Assembly: GCF_000189275.1 (NCBI RefSeq)
Contig: NZ_AEVT01000059.1
Location: forward strand, 62,001-126,000
From: Vibrio sinaloensis DSM 21326
GTDB taxonomy: Bacteria > Pseudomonadota > Gammaproteobacteria > Enterobacterales > Vibrionaceae
Length of the DNA stretch: 64,000 nt
Direction: 5' to 3'
Below, piece by piece: positions 17,835 through 27,311 of the stretch (position 1 is the first letter of the stretch; each line of letters begins with the position of its first letter). The notes beneath the pieces are model-generated. The model was not told where the DNA came from, made no database searches, and saw nothing but the letters and a program-made list of their open reading frames with translations. The translations under genes were made by a program, and so were the position numbers.

Positions 17835-17936
17835 TCTTTGCTCCTAGCAATACAATGCTTGATAGAGTTAGTTTAGTTCTATCAAGCAAATGTACCTATA
17901 ATTGAAACAGTTGGACTCTAATGGGTAGATGGATTG

Positions 17937-18833
17937 GTGAAAATACTGATTGTTGATGACAGTAAGGCAACCTTAGAAATCGTCCGGCGTGCGTTGGAAG
18001 ATTTTGGTTATCGTCGACTTTCGATCCAAAAAACCAATAGCGCGAAAAAAGCGTTAGAGCTGATTGAAAGCTGGCAACCGGACATTCTACTCACCGATTG
18101 GTATATGCCTGAAATGACGGGGCTAAATTTAATAGCAAGCACAAAAAGTGTCCATCCTCATATCAAGTCGGCTATGATCACTACAGTCGAAGACAGAGAG
18201 CAGATTGAGCAAGCGCTTACCGCGGGTGCAAGCTTTGTGTTGTCTAAGCCGTTTGAAAATTCCGAGCTACATCGCGCTTTATTGCCTTTAGTCCAAGGGC
18301 TTGAAGAAGATGAACTGGTGTTAGAAGCGGAAAGCGATGTTCAAGCAGAGCTTGCGCTACCTAAATTGTCTCAGTTAGCTAAGCTGCTGAGTAAAGAGGT
18401 GGGTGTGCCCATATTAGTGAACAACATTCAAACTCAACAGTTTGATGAGACAAAAGTCCCTTGCTTGTTAGCCGTGTATGAAGACAGTGAAAACCAGCGC
18501 CTTAAAGCGGTTGCGATGCTAGATGTCTATGCGGTGTGCGTGTTAGCCCAAGGAGGCAGAAAAGTCGCCGACACTGACCTACAGCAAGCGGTTCACAACA
18601 AGATGGTTTCTAAGCCAATTATTGATCAATGTCGTCAGGTTTTAGATAAAACGTCGATCGCCTTTCTCGATTCTAACTCGCGTAAAAGTTTGCGCTTAAA
18701 GAGCGTCAATTTTGTTGCCAAGCCGTTTGAAAAATTAGAGACCTTGTACCGAAAAAGTGCCGAAAGCCGACTCGACTTTTCTTGTCAATCCGGTCAGATG
18801 GCACAAGGAAAAATCACAGTAGTCGGCTTCTAG
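17937..18833 (+). CDS. Response regulator with an uncharacterised C-terminal domain
   Basis: About 298 residues from GTG 17937 (an adjacent TTG at 17934 is possible); GGGTAGATGGA lies upstream. Residues 1-120 form a CheY-like receiver: VDDSK acidic pair, the phospho-Asp in LLTDWYMPEMTG (about residue 53), and LSKPF with the conserved Lys. Residues about 130-298 show no DNA-binding, GGDEF, EAL or HD-GYP motif; they contain two vague repeats with conserved VNNIQT and FVAKPFEKLE elements. Output mechanism unknown. No kinase is adjacent. Confidence 0.8.
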   Translation: MKILIVDDSKATLEIVRRALEDFGYRRLSIQKTNSAKKALELIESWQPDILLTDWYMPEMTGLNLIASTKSVHPHIKSAMITTVEDREQIEQALTAGASFVLSKPFENSELHRALLPLVQGLEEDELVLEAESDVQAELALPKLSQLAKLLSKEVGVPILVNNIQTQQFDETKVPCLLAVYEDSENQRLKAVAMLDVYAVCVLAQGGRKVADTDLQQAVHNKMVSKPIIDQCRQVLDKTSIAFLDSNSRKSLRLKSVNFVAKPFEKLETLYRKSAESRLDFSCQSGQMAQGKITVVGF

Positions 18834-18851
18834 CACCTAGCTATCTCATCA

Positions 18852-19439
18852 TCAATTCAAGCGACGTACTTCTAACAGCGTAAGTAAGCTGGAAGTCGCT
18901 TGGTCTATATCGTCATAGCGAAATGCTTTACCAAGAACCCGCATCCCCTGCATATGGCTTAACACCAGCGAGGCCAGTTGCTCAGAGGGTAAGTGGCTGA
19001 TCACTCGATCATCTTGCTGACCATTAGCGATGGCTCGACTTATGATGTTTAGCAAGTGATCAAATAAACCATTGCCGGCTTTGAGCACCACATCATCTTC
19101 CCCTGCATGCTCGACTAAGGCGTTTTGCATAAAGCAGCCGCAATGTCGCTCACGTTGTATGGCTGCAAAGTCGAGTAAGAACGTGCTGAGTTCAGCGATA
19201 TTCGCACTGGGTTTATCAAGCTCATTGATGCTAGGCACTTGCACCTGTTTGAGGTAGGTGTCTAAAGCTTCGTAGTAGAGCTGCTGCTTGTCACCGTACG
19301 TGTTGTACAAGCTGAAACGATTGATCTCTAGAACCTCGACCAGATCTGAAATCGCGGTGTTCGCATAACCTTTGCGCCAAAACAGCTCCATCGCTTGATG
19401 CAGTTTTTCATTTCTATCAAATTTACTTTTACGTGCCAT
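18852..19439 (-). CDS. TetR/AcrR family transcriptional regulator
   Basis: 195 residues. Residues about 8-55 are the TetR helix-turn-helix (AMELFWRKGYANTAISDLVEVLEINRFSLY), followed by a helical ligand domain with a Cys-rich ERHCGCFMQNAL segment (about residues 97-108) reminiscent of thiol- or electrophile-sensing members such as NemR. It is divergent from two glutathione transferase genes and separated by matching operator repeats, so it probably represses both units and responds to an electrophile or GST substrate. Confidence 0.88.
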   Translation of the reverse strand: MARKSKFDRNEKLHQAMELFWRKGYANTAISDLVEVLEINRFSLYNTYGDKQQLYYEALDTYLKQVQVPSINELDKPSANIAELSTFLLDFAAIQRERHCGCFMQNALVEHAGEDDVVLKAGNGLFDHLLNIISRAIANGQQDDRVISHLPSEQLASLVLSHMQGMRVLGKAFRYDDIDQATSSLLTLLEVRRLN

Positions 19440-19463
19440 CTGAAAATGATCCTAAATTTTTCT

Positions 19464-19512
19464 TGACTGATCGTTTAGATATTCTTTATTCTAATCTAAA
19501 CGATCGTTCAGA
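19464..19512 (+). promoter_or_regulatory. GST operon promoter and TetR-type operators
   Basis: TTGACT (19464-19469), 17 bases, TATTCT (19487-19492) form the promoter for the GST genes. Two arms GATCGTTTAGAT (19469-19480) and ATCTAAACGATC (19494-19505) are perfect inverted copies; the second is part of an 18-base near-palindrome TCTAAACGATCGTTCAGA. Both flank or overlap the promoter, fitting repression by the divergent TetR protein. Confidence 0.82.
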
Positions 19513-19533
19513 AAAAGAAAAAAGGAACAGAAA

Positions 19534-20145
19534 ATGAAAATTTACCAAACCGCTATGACTCCAAGCTGTCGCCGTGTATCGCTGTTTTTAAACGAGCTGG
19601 GTATTGAAGTCCCACGTATCGAAATAAACGTGAAAGAGGGCGATAACTTAACGGAAGAGTTCAAAGCGAAAGCAGTGAATGGCCGAGTACCATTGCTAGA
19701 GCTGGACGACGGTTCAACCATTTGTGAAAGCGTTGCTATTTGTCGTTACTTTGATGAAATTGCCTTTAACGATAAGAGCTTGTTCGGTATTACAACCAAA
19801 GAGAAAGCAGATGTTGAAATGTGGCACCGTATCATTGAATTCCAAGGTTTATATACGGGTTTTCAAGCGTTTCGCAACCTGACTTCTATCTATGATGACC
19901 GAGAGACTTGTGTATACGAGTGGGGAGCGGAGTCTAAGAATCGCGTGCGTGAATTTTTGCCTCAGCTTGATGAGCGTTTAGCGAACAGTGGCTATGTCGC
20001 TTCGGAGCGTTTCACTATCGTCGACATTACTGCGTACATCTTTGTTGGCTTTGCACAAAATGGCTTGGAGATTGAGGTATTAGAGCAATACCCGAACATC
20101 CGTCGTTGGTTTGAACTTGTGTCTTCTCGTCCAGCATTTCAATAA
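19534..20145 (+). CDS. Glutathione S-transferase family protein (first of two)
   Basis: 203 residues. N-terminal thioredoxin-like GST domain (about 1-82): [18 protein letters not shown], with the cis-Pro in [11 protein letters not shown] and the glutathione-contacting ESVAICRYF. The C-terminal helical domain follows with a typical [12 protein letters not shown]-capping motif. The SCRR near residue 10 puts a Cys/Ser at the glutathione site. Preceded by AAAGGAAC. The following GST gene is 11 bases downstream. Confidence 0.88.
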   Translation: MKIYQTAMTPSCRRVSLFLNELGIEVPRIEINVKEGDNLTEEFKAKAVNGRVPLLELDDGSTICESVAICRYFDEIAFNDKSLFGITTKEKADVEMWHRIIEFQGLYTGFQAFRNLTSIYDDRETCVYEWGAESKNRVREFLPQLDERLANSGYVASERFTIVDITAYIFVGFAQNGLEIEVLEQYPNIRRWFELVSSRPAFQ

Positions 20146-20156
20146 GGAGCTTTACC

Positions 20157-20825
20157 ATGATTGAACTCTATACCGCAGCAACACCAAATGGGCACAAGAT
20201 CTCTATTGCATTGGAAGAGATGGGGTTAGATTATCAGGTTCATGCACTTGATATCTCGACCAATATTCAAAAAGAGCCTGAGTACATCGCTATCAATCCT
20301 AATGGCCGTATTCCGGCGATTATCGATACCAGCAACGAAGACTTTGTTGTGTTTGAGTCGGGCGCAATTTTGCTCTATTTGGCTGAGAAAACCGGTCAAT
20401 TTTTACCTCAAGATGAAAAGGCACGATCGAGAGTGATTCAGTGGTTGATGTTTCAAATGAGCGGTGTTGGACCGATGATGGGGCAAGCGAATGTCTTTTA
20501 CCGTTACTTCCCAGAGAAAATTCAACCTGCGATCGATCGTTACCAAAATGAGGGGCGACGCCTGTTTGAAGTCATGAATACTCAGCTTGCCAAATCTCGT
20601 TATTTGGCTGGTGAGGAGTACACCATTGCCGATATTGCGACTTGGCCGTGGGTTCGAATTCATGAATGGAGTGGTGTCGACATCGAGGGATTGGACCACC
20701 TTAAACGTTGGTTGGACGAGATCGCCGAGCGTCCTGCGGTACAAAAGGGGTTAGCCGTTCCTCCACCATCAAGTGAAACTGCAGAAGAAAGAGCGAAACG
20801 CATTAGTCAAATGGTGACTCAGTAA
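20157..20825 (+). CDS. Glutathione S-transferase family protein, YfcG/Ure2-like (second of two)
   Basis: 222 residues. N-terminal GST domain with [29 protein letters not shown] and [13 protein letters not shown]; the C-terminal part has [14 protein letters not shown]. The TPNGHK loop and NPNGxIPAI motif resemble the YfcG/Ure2-type (Nu class) enzymes, which act as glutathione-dependent disulfide reductases. Preceded by AAGGAGCT. Probably cotranscribed with the upstream GST under the TetR operator. Confidence 0.88.
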   Translation: MIELYTAATPNGHKISIALEEMGLDYQVHALDISTNIQKEPEYIAINPNGRIPAIIDTSNEDFVVFESGAILLYLAEKTGQFLPQDEKARSRVIQWLMFQMSGVGPMMGQANVFYRYFPEKIQPAIDRYQNEGRRLFEVMNTQLAKSRYLAGEEYTIADIATWPWVRIHEWSGVDIEGLDHLKRWLDEIAERPAVQKGLAVPPPSSETAEERAKRISQMVTQ

Positions 20826-20881
20826 CAGACGGATAGACGGCTAAAGAAAAGCTAGCAAGTAGGGTTAGGTTGGGTAAACTA

Positions 20882-20929
20882 GCTCTACTTTTCTCTACTT
20901 TTCTCTACTTTTCTCTACTTTTCTCTATT
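20882..20929 (+). repeat. Tandem 10-base repeat in a gene leader
   Basis: The unit CTCTACTTTT is repeated four times in succession from about 20883, with a fifth degenerate copy (CTCTATTT). It ends immediately before the GGAG ribosome site of the gene at 20943. The plus strand is entirely pyrimidine-rich with A, so it is unlikely to fold. Confidence 0.9.
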
Positions 20930-20942
20930 TGGAGCGTTTGGT

Positions 20943-21614
20943 TTGAAATTACATTACACCGCTCTAGCTGCACTTGCGTGCGCTTTGCCATTCGTTGGAG
21001 CTGCAAAATCGGATTCTGAAACTGCCCGCGTGCTCTCACAAGCGGTCGGCGATTTAGACAAGGATGGGATTGACGAAAAAGCCATTGTGCTTGATCTGGG
21101 TGTTCAATACGATGAAGAGGATGAACACTCATTGTACGGTAGCGATCGCCAAATCTTGTTGTACAAAAACGTCGATTCTGAGTGGCGTTTATGGCGAGCG
21201 GTATCTGGAGGCGTTGCTGCCGATTCTGCAGGTGGTGCAATGGGCGATCCCTTTGTCGGCATCTCAATCCAGCGTGGAGCGTTAGTGCTTGAACACTTTG
21301 GTGGTGCGAGTCGCAAGTGGCACTCGATTCATCGTTTTCGTTTGGATAAAGCCTCGGATCAGTTCGAGTTAATCGGTTTTACCGGCGAGTACAGTGTTAA
21401 TATCGGTTGTGATGGGCAAAAACTGGACTATAACTTGTCAACGGGGCGCGCCATCTATCAAACGATAAACGACTATTGCGATGAAGAAAGCCTGCGTACA
21501 AACCAGCAGGTTAACCTATTAATTCCAGTAGACGCTAAACCAAAACTGACAGGGTTTGTTCCCGGGATTAACGAAGTAAAAATAGAGCCACTTGATACAA
21601 GTTACTACTACTGA
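20943..21614 (+). CDS. Secreted protein of unknown function with an EF-hand-like loop
   Basis: 223 residues from TTG 20943; GGAG lies 8 bases before it and the codons that follow give a signal peptide (KLHYTALAALACALPFVGAA), so this start fits better than any later ATG. The mature N-terminus contains GDLDKDGIDEKAIVLDLG, a Ca-binding-like DxDxDG loop as in FG-GAP/VCBS proteins. No enzyme motif is seen. The leader contains tandem 10-base repeats. Probably periplasmic. Confidence 0.72.
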   Translation: MKLHYTALAALACALPFVGAAKSDSETARVLSQAVGDLDKDGIDEKAIVLDLGVQYDEEDEHSLYGSDRQILLYKNVDSEWRLWRAVSGGVAADSAGGAMGDPFVGISIQRGALVLEHFGGASRKWHSIHRFRLDKASDQFELIGFTGEYSVNIGCDGQKLDYNLSTGRAIYQTINDYCDEESLRTNQQVNLLIPVDAKPKLTGFVPGINEVKIEPLDTSYYY

Positions 21615-21626
21615 GTGTGATAGAAA

Positions 21627-21658
21627 AAAGCCGAAGTGATGTCACTTCGGCTTTTGTT
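21627..21658. terminator. Bidirectional terminator between the secreted protein gene and cydC
   Basis: AAAAGCCGAAGTGA pairs with TCACTTCGGCTTTT over two bases. Both strands carry T-runs. Confidence 0.9.
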
Positions 21659-21666
21659 GTTGGTGC

Positions 21667-23391
21667 TTATAGCGTTTGATTCAGTTGGTGGTATCGACCA
21701 CCTTGGGCGAGCAGATCTTGGTGGCTACCTTGCTCTACAATCTCACCTTGTTCAATCAGACAAATGGTGTCCATCTTGTCTAGGTTTACGAGACGGTGAG
21801 TGATGAAGAGTACGGTCTTACCTGCAAAGTGCTGCTCAAACAACTGCATAATTTGCTTCTCGGTTTGCTTGTCGAGCCCTTCAGTTGGTTCATCCAATAG
21901 TAGGATTGGCGCGTTATGGAGTAGAGCACGAGCAATGCCAACTCGACGTTTTTCACCACCAGATAGTTGACGTCCGCCATCACCTAGCCAGGTATCCAAA
22001 CCAGTTTCAGACAGTAATTTATCCAGTCCAACTTGGGTCAAAGTGGCAGCTAATACTTCGTCGCTTGCTTGTGGAGACGCCATCAACAGGTTGTCACGCA
22101 ATGATCCGTTGAGTATATCTACGCGTTGGCTGACCACACTGATACTGCGACGCAGTTGGCTTTCACTCCACTGCTTGATAGGCTGCCCTGCGATAGAGAC
22201 CTCGCCTTGTTGAACATCCCAATAACGGTTTAACAGCTGAATAAGTGTTGATTTACCAGAGCCAGTTTGACCAACGATGGCCACTTTGTGCTGCGCAGGA
22301 ATGTGCAGATTGATGTTTTTGACTACTTGGTTATCGCCATCAGGGTAGTGGAATGACACATCTTGGTAATCAATCGTATACTGGTTGCTGTGTTTGGTTT
22401 CCTGCTCAGGGAACTGGACTTCCGGCTCAGAGAGAATAATGTCGTTCAAACGACGCGCTGAGGTTAGTGTCTGGCCTAAATGTTGGAACGCACCAGCAAT
22501 AGGCATCAGAAGCTCAACACTTGCCATGGTCGCAAACACCACTAGCGCGATGAGGGGATCGGGCATATTGCCGCCGACACCGTCTGCTGCTAACCAGAGC
22601 ATAAGCACGATCATCCAGCCGTTCGCCAGCATAAGCAAGGCTTGAGCAAGGCCTGCGAAATGGGCATTGAACTTCTGGTTTTGTAGCAACTTAGCTTGAG
22701 TGCTCAAGATAGCATCACGGTATCGCTCTTCAGCGCCGAATAGGGTTAGCTCACTGTAACCTTGTAACCAATCCAAAGTCGCAATACGCAGATCCGCTTT
22801 GTTCTGGGTTAACTGCGAGCCGTTTTGCTTGCCTAGCTTGTAAAACAGGACTGGCCAAGTCAAAACCAGAACGAGCAGTACGCCACCGAGGACCAGACCA
22901 AGCTCAGTATCAAACCAACAAACCAGAGCGGTGAGACCAGCAATACCTAATACACCAACAACCATTGGGCTAACGAGGCGTAGATAAACATGATCCATTG
23001 CGTCGATATCAGCAACAAGTCGGTTTAGTAAGTCTGCATCTCGTAGGTTTGAAACTCGACCGGGGATAAGAGGCGCAAGCTTCTTGAAGAAGAAAACACG
23101 TAAATCGGTTAGCAGTTTAAAGGTCGCGTTATGACTAACGACACGTTCACCCCATCGTCCGGCGGTTCTACCCATGGCAAAGCCACGAACAAAAGCACCT
23201 GGCAACATGTAGTTAAATGTTTCACGAGCGATGGTGAGTCCAGCAACTGCGGCCGCGGATAAAAACCAGCCCGACAGGGTTAATAGGCCAATCGAGGCCG
23301 CCAAGGTTAGGAAAGCTAATAGCATCCCCAGTGAAAGACCGAACCAGTGCTTTTTATACAGTTTTAGGTAGGGAAGTAAATCACGCATCAA
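21667..23391 (-). CDS. cydC: Cysteine/glutathione ABC exporter subunit CydC
   Basis: 574 residues: six transmembrane helices (about 15-320) and a C-terminal ATPase with Walker A GQTGSGKSTL, signature LSGGEKRR and Walker B ILLLDEPTEG. With CydD it exports cysteine and glutathione to the periplasm, needed for cytochrome bd and c assembly. Its start overlaps the end of cydD by 11 bases, so the pair is translationally coupled. Confidence 0.95.
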   Translation of the reverse strand: MMRDLLPYLKLYKKHWFGLSLGMLLAFLTLAASIGLLTLSGWFLSAAAVAGLTIARETFNYMLPGAFVRGFAMGRTAGRWGERVVSHNATFKLLTDLRVFFFKKLAPLIPGRVSNLRDADLLNRLVADIDAMDHVYLRLVSPMVVGVLGIAGLTALVCWFDTELGLVLGGVLLVLVLTWPVLFYKLGKQNGSQLTQNKADLRIATLDWLQGYSELTLFGAEERYRDAILSTQAKLLQNQKFNAHFAGLAQALLMLANGWMIVLMLWLAADGVGGNMPDPLIALVVFATMASVELLMPIAGAFQHLGQTLTSARRLNDIILSEPEVQFPEQETKHSNQYTIDYQDVSFHYPDGDNQVVKNINLHIPAQHKVAIVGQTGSGKSTLIQLLNRYWDVQQGEVSIAGQPIKQWSESQLRRSISVVSQRVDILNGSLRDNLLMASPQASDEVLAATLTQVGLDKLLSETGLDTWLGDGGRQLSGGEKRRVGIARALLHNAPILLLDEPTEGLDKQTEKQIMQLFEQHFAGKTVLFITHRLVNLDKMDTICLIEQGEIVEQGSHQDLLAQGGRYHQLNQTL

Positions 23392-25168
23392 GATTCCCCT
23401 TATTTTCTTGGTTCACATTCTGGTTTGCTTCAAGCATGTCTTTGAATAAGCCATGTTGGTTTGCAAGAGTAGCAAACGAGCCTGATTGAACAAGCAGACC
23501 ATCTTGCATTACCAGCACTTGGGCAACATTTTGTAGAGGAAGCAGTTGGTGTGTCACCATAAGCGCTGTCTTGCCTTCAATTTGACCCGCTAAACCTTCC
23601 ATGACTAGTCGCTCGCTTCGAGCGTCTAAACTTGCCGTGGGTTCATCCAGTAACCAAAAATGACCGTTTTGCACCATAGCTCTAGCCAGCGCCAAACGCT
23701 GAGCCTGCCCGACTGAAAGGCCACCTGAACGGTCAGATATTTGGTATTCCAACCCATGACTGTTAACGAACTCTGCGGCGTGAGATTCTTGTAAAACCTG
23801 CGTAATACGCTGCTCGTCAACGTTGGTATTACCTAGCGTAATGTTATCTCGGATTGAGCCGTGAAGTAGCAACGGGTTTTGGCCAACCCAACTGATGTTT
23901 TCGCGCCAATTGGTTAGGTCTAACTCTGTACGCTCAATACCGTTAATAGTCAGTGAACCTTGATAAGGCAAGAAACCGAGAATGGCATTAATCAAGCTAG
24001 TTTTTCCTGCGCCACTCGGGCCGACAAGGGCCGTGGTGGACTGCGCGTTAATCTCGAAACTCACTGGACCAACTAACTTAGTGCCTTCTGGGGAGTAAAC
24101 TTCGAGATTGTCAGCTTTGATGGTGATCGACGATTGTGGCTCGAGCTTTGTGTTACCCGAACGTACGGTACTCACGTCAGTTTCTAGGAATTCAACGATG
24201 CTTTCTGCTGCTCCAACCGCTTGCTGCTTAGCATGATAGAAAGTGCCTAGGTCACGCAGTGGCTGATAAAACTCTGGCGCTAAGACCAAAATGAATAGTC
24301 CGGCAAACAGAGTGACCCCTGTGCCGTAGTCACCAAAGTTGAGTTCACCAATGAAAGCAAAACCAAAGTATACCGCGGTCAATGCGATGGAGATTGACGT
24401 GAAAAACTCAAGAACCGCAGAGGAAAGGAAAGCAATCTTAAGTACATCCATTGTGCGAGTACGGAAAACCTCAGAAGCGCCGTGCATCACTTCAGTTTCT
24501 GCTTTGGTGCGATCGAAAAGACGAATGGTCGTCATCGACTGCAAGCGGTCATAAAAATGACCAGAAAGTCTTTGCAGAGCTTTGAAATTCTTTCGGTTCG
24601 CATCTGCAGCTTTCATTCCCACCAGCGCCATGAATAGCGGAACAAGTGGTGCCGTCAGTAAGAAGATCAATCCTGCCGCCCAGTTGACCGGGAAAACGAC
24701 GATCAGAATGACAAAAGGTACCAATACCGACAGTGACATTTGTGGCAGATAACGGGCGAAAAAGTCATGCATGTCTTCGACTTGTTCAAGCAACAAGGTT
24801 GCCCAAGAGCCAGCTGGTTTTCCTTTAATGTAGGCAGGGCCAAGTTCACGTAACTTGTCTAGGATTAGCTGACGAATGTAGACGCGAATTTGTTCGCCGC
24901 AGCGATAGCCCGCCAACTCTCTTCCCCAAGAGCATAGCGCTCGAAGGCCAATTGTGACGGCAAGGCCAATAAAAGAAGGCAGTAGTTCAAACTTGTCGAC
25001 TTGCTCAATGATGAGCGAGTGAAGAATGGTGGCGAGCAAGGCCGCTTGACCCAACAATAACACACTTGAAAGTACGCCTAGGCCGACAGCGAGACCCAAC
25101 CAGCGCTTTGCCAGTTTGCTCTGCTGTTTCAGCCACTTATTCAAGTCGCGCTGTTTCTTTTTATCCAT
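23381..25168 (-). CDS. cydD: Cysteine/glutathione ABC exporter subunit CydD
   Basis: 595 residues: N-terminal basic stretch (MDKKKQRDLNKWLKQQ), six transmembrane helices and an ATPase domain with Walker A GPSGAGKTSL, signature LSVGQAQR and Walker B FWLLDEPTA. Forms the heterodimeric exporter with CydC. The upstream 60 bases contain a Fur-like box and a TATAAT on the minus strand. Confidence 0.95.
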   Translation of the reverse strand: MDKKKQRDLNKWLKQQSKLAKRWLGLAVGLGVLSSVLLLGQAALLATILHSLIIEQVDKFELLPSFIGLAVTIGLRALCSWGRELAGYRCGEQIRVYIRQLILDKLRELGPAYIKGKPAGSWATLLLEQVEDMHDFFARYLPQMSLSVLVPFVILIVVFPVNWAAGLIFLLTAPLVPLFMALVGMKAADANRKNFKALQRLSGHFYDRLQSMTTIRLFDRTKAETEVMHGASEVFRTRTMDVLKIAFLSSAVLEFFTSISIALTAVYFGFAFIGELNFGDYGTGVTLFAGLFILVLAPEFYQPLRDLGTFYHAKQQAVGAAESIVEFLETDVSTVRSGNTKLEPQSSITIKADNLEVYSPEGTKLVGPVSFEINAQSTTALVGPSGAGKTSLINAILGFLPYQGSLTINGIERTELDLTNWRENISWVGQNPLLLHGSIRDNITLGNTNVDEQRITQVLQESHAAEFVNSHGLEYQISDRSGGLSVGQAQRLALARAMVQNGHFWLLDEPTASLDARSERLVMEGLAGQIEGKTALMVTHQLLPLQNVAQVLVMQDGLLVQSGSFATLANQHGLFKDMLEANQNVNQENKGNLDA

Positions 25169-25182
25169 TATGAAGGCTTAAT

Positions 25183-25197
25183 GATAATTATTATGAC
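25183..25197. promoter_or_regulatory. Fur-like box upstream of cydDC
   Basis: TGATAATTATTATGA matches the 7-1-7 Fur consensus (TGATAAT-N-ATTATCA) at all but one position. A minus-strand TATAAT (25217-25212) upstream would place the start point just before the box, so bound Fur could block cydDC transcription. No good -35 is seen. Confidence 0.55.
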
Positions 25198-25218
25198 AAT
25201 TTGAGCCGGGCATTATAC

Positions 25219-25252
25219 AAAAGAAAGCCCCACGGGAATACCGCAGGGCTTT
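25219..25252 (-). terminator. Terminator of trxB
   Basis: On the minus strand AAAGCCCTGCGG pairs (two mismatches) with CCGTGGGGCTTT, followed by CTTTTG, about 47 bases past the trxB stop. Confidence 0.75.
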
Positions 25253-25298
25253 AAGGTTTTGAGCTAAAAATGAAAAATATTATTCAGTAAGTGTAAAA

Positions 25299-26654
<1,356 letters not shown>

Positions 26655-27311
26655 ATGTTACATACTCGCGAAACAACCCTACAACTCACTAAATTGAGTG
26701 ACAGTGCAATTGCGCAACTTGCCCCTTCATTTACAAAACTGCCTAATACCGAGCATGCCGACGGTAAATTCCGCTTACGTCGTTACTCAGTGATTGAATT
26801 CCGAAATGGTCAAGTGATCGATTTGCACAAAAACGAGTTCATGCAAACCGATGATATCAATCGTTTTCAAGGAAATGTTGTGCGTCAGTTTGAGCCAGTT
26901 GAAGCGACAACACTTGAGAGTGAAGGGATGCGTGAGATCTGCGAAATGTTCGCTAAGTCAAATGCATTAGTCGACGGTCAAGAGATCGAGATCCATCAGA
27001 TCCGCATTTCGGCGGTGTATGACGAAACGCAAGTTGCACCGGAAGGGGTCCATCAAGATGGCTTTGAGCATATCGCATTGATCGGGATGGGACGCCATAA
27101 CATCGAAGGTGGCGACATCATGCTGTACAACAGCTTTAACGAAGCTCCTTTCTTCCGTAAAGCGCTACAAAGTGGTGAGGTTGCAATGCTCGCCGATAAT
27201 AAACTTTGGCATAACGCGACTCCGATTCGTTCTGTAATCGAGGGCGAAGCGGGTCATATGGATGTATTTGTACTAACAGCGAAGGAAGCGGTGAATGAAC
27301 TTCACTCCTAA
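26655..27311 (+). CDS. 2-oxoglutarate/Fe(II)-dependent dioxygenase family protein
   Basis: About 218 residues from ATG 26655. Three ATGs occur in a row; AAGGAG ends right at the first, so the third has the proper spacing. The facial triad is visible: H133 and D135 in GVHQDGFEH, H186 in LWHNATP, with R192 for 2-oxoglutarate. This matches the 2OG-Fe_Oxy_2 family, which includes free L-isoleucine and related amino-acid hydroxylases. It overlaps the next gene by 17 bases, so the two are coupled. The substrate is unknown; an amino acid is a reasonable inference. Confidence 0.85.
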   Translation: MLHTRETTLQLTKLSDSAIAQLAPSFTKLPNTEHADGKFRLRRYSVIEFRNGQVIDLHKNEFMQTDDINRFQGNVVRQFEPVEATTLESEGMREICEMFAKSNALVDGQEIEIHQIRISAVYDETQVAPEGVHQDGFEHIALIGMGRHNIEGGDIMLYNSFNEAPFFRKALQSGEVAMLADNKLWHNATPIRSVIEGEAGHMDVFVLTAKEAVNELHS

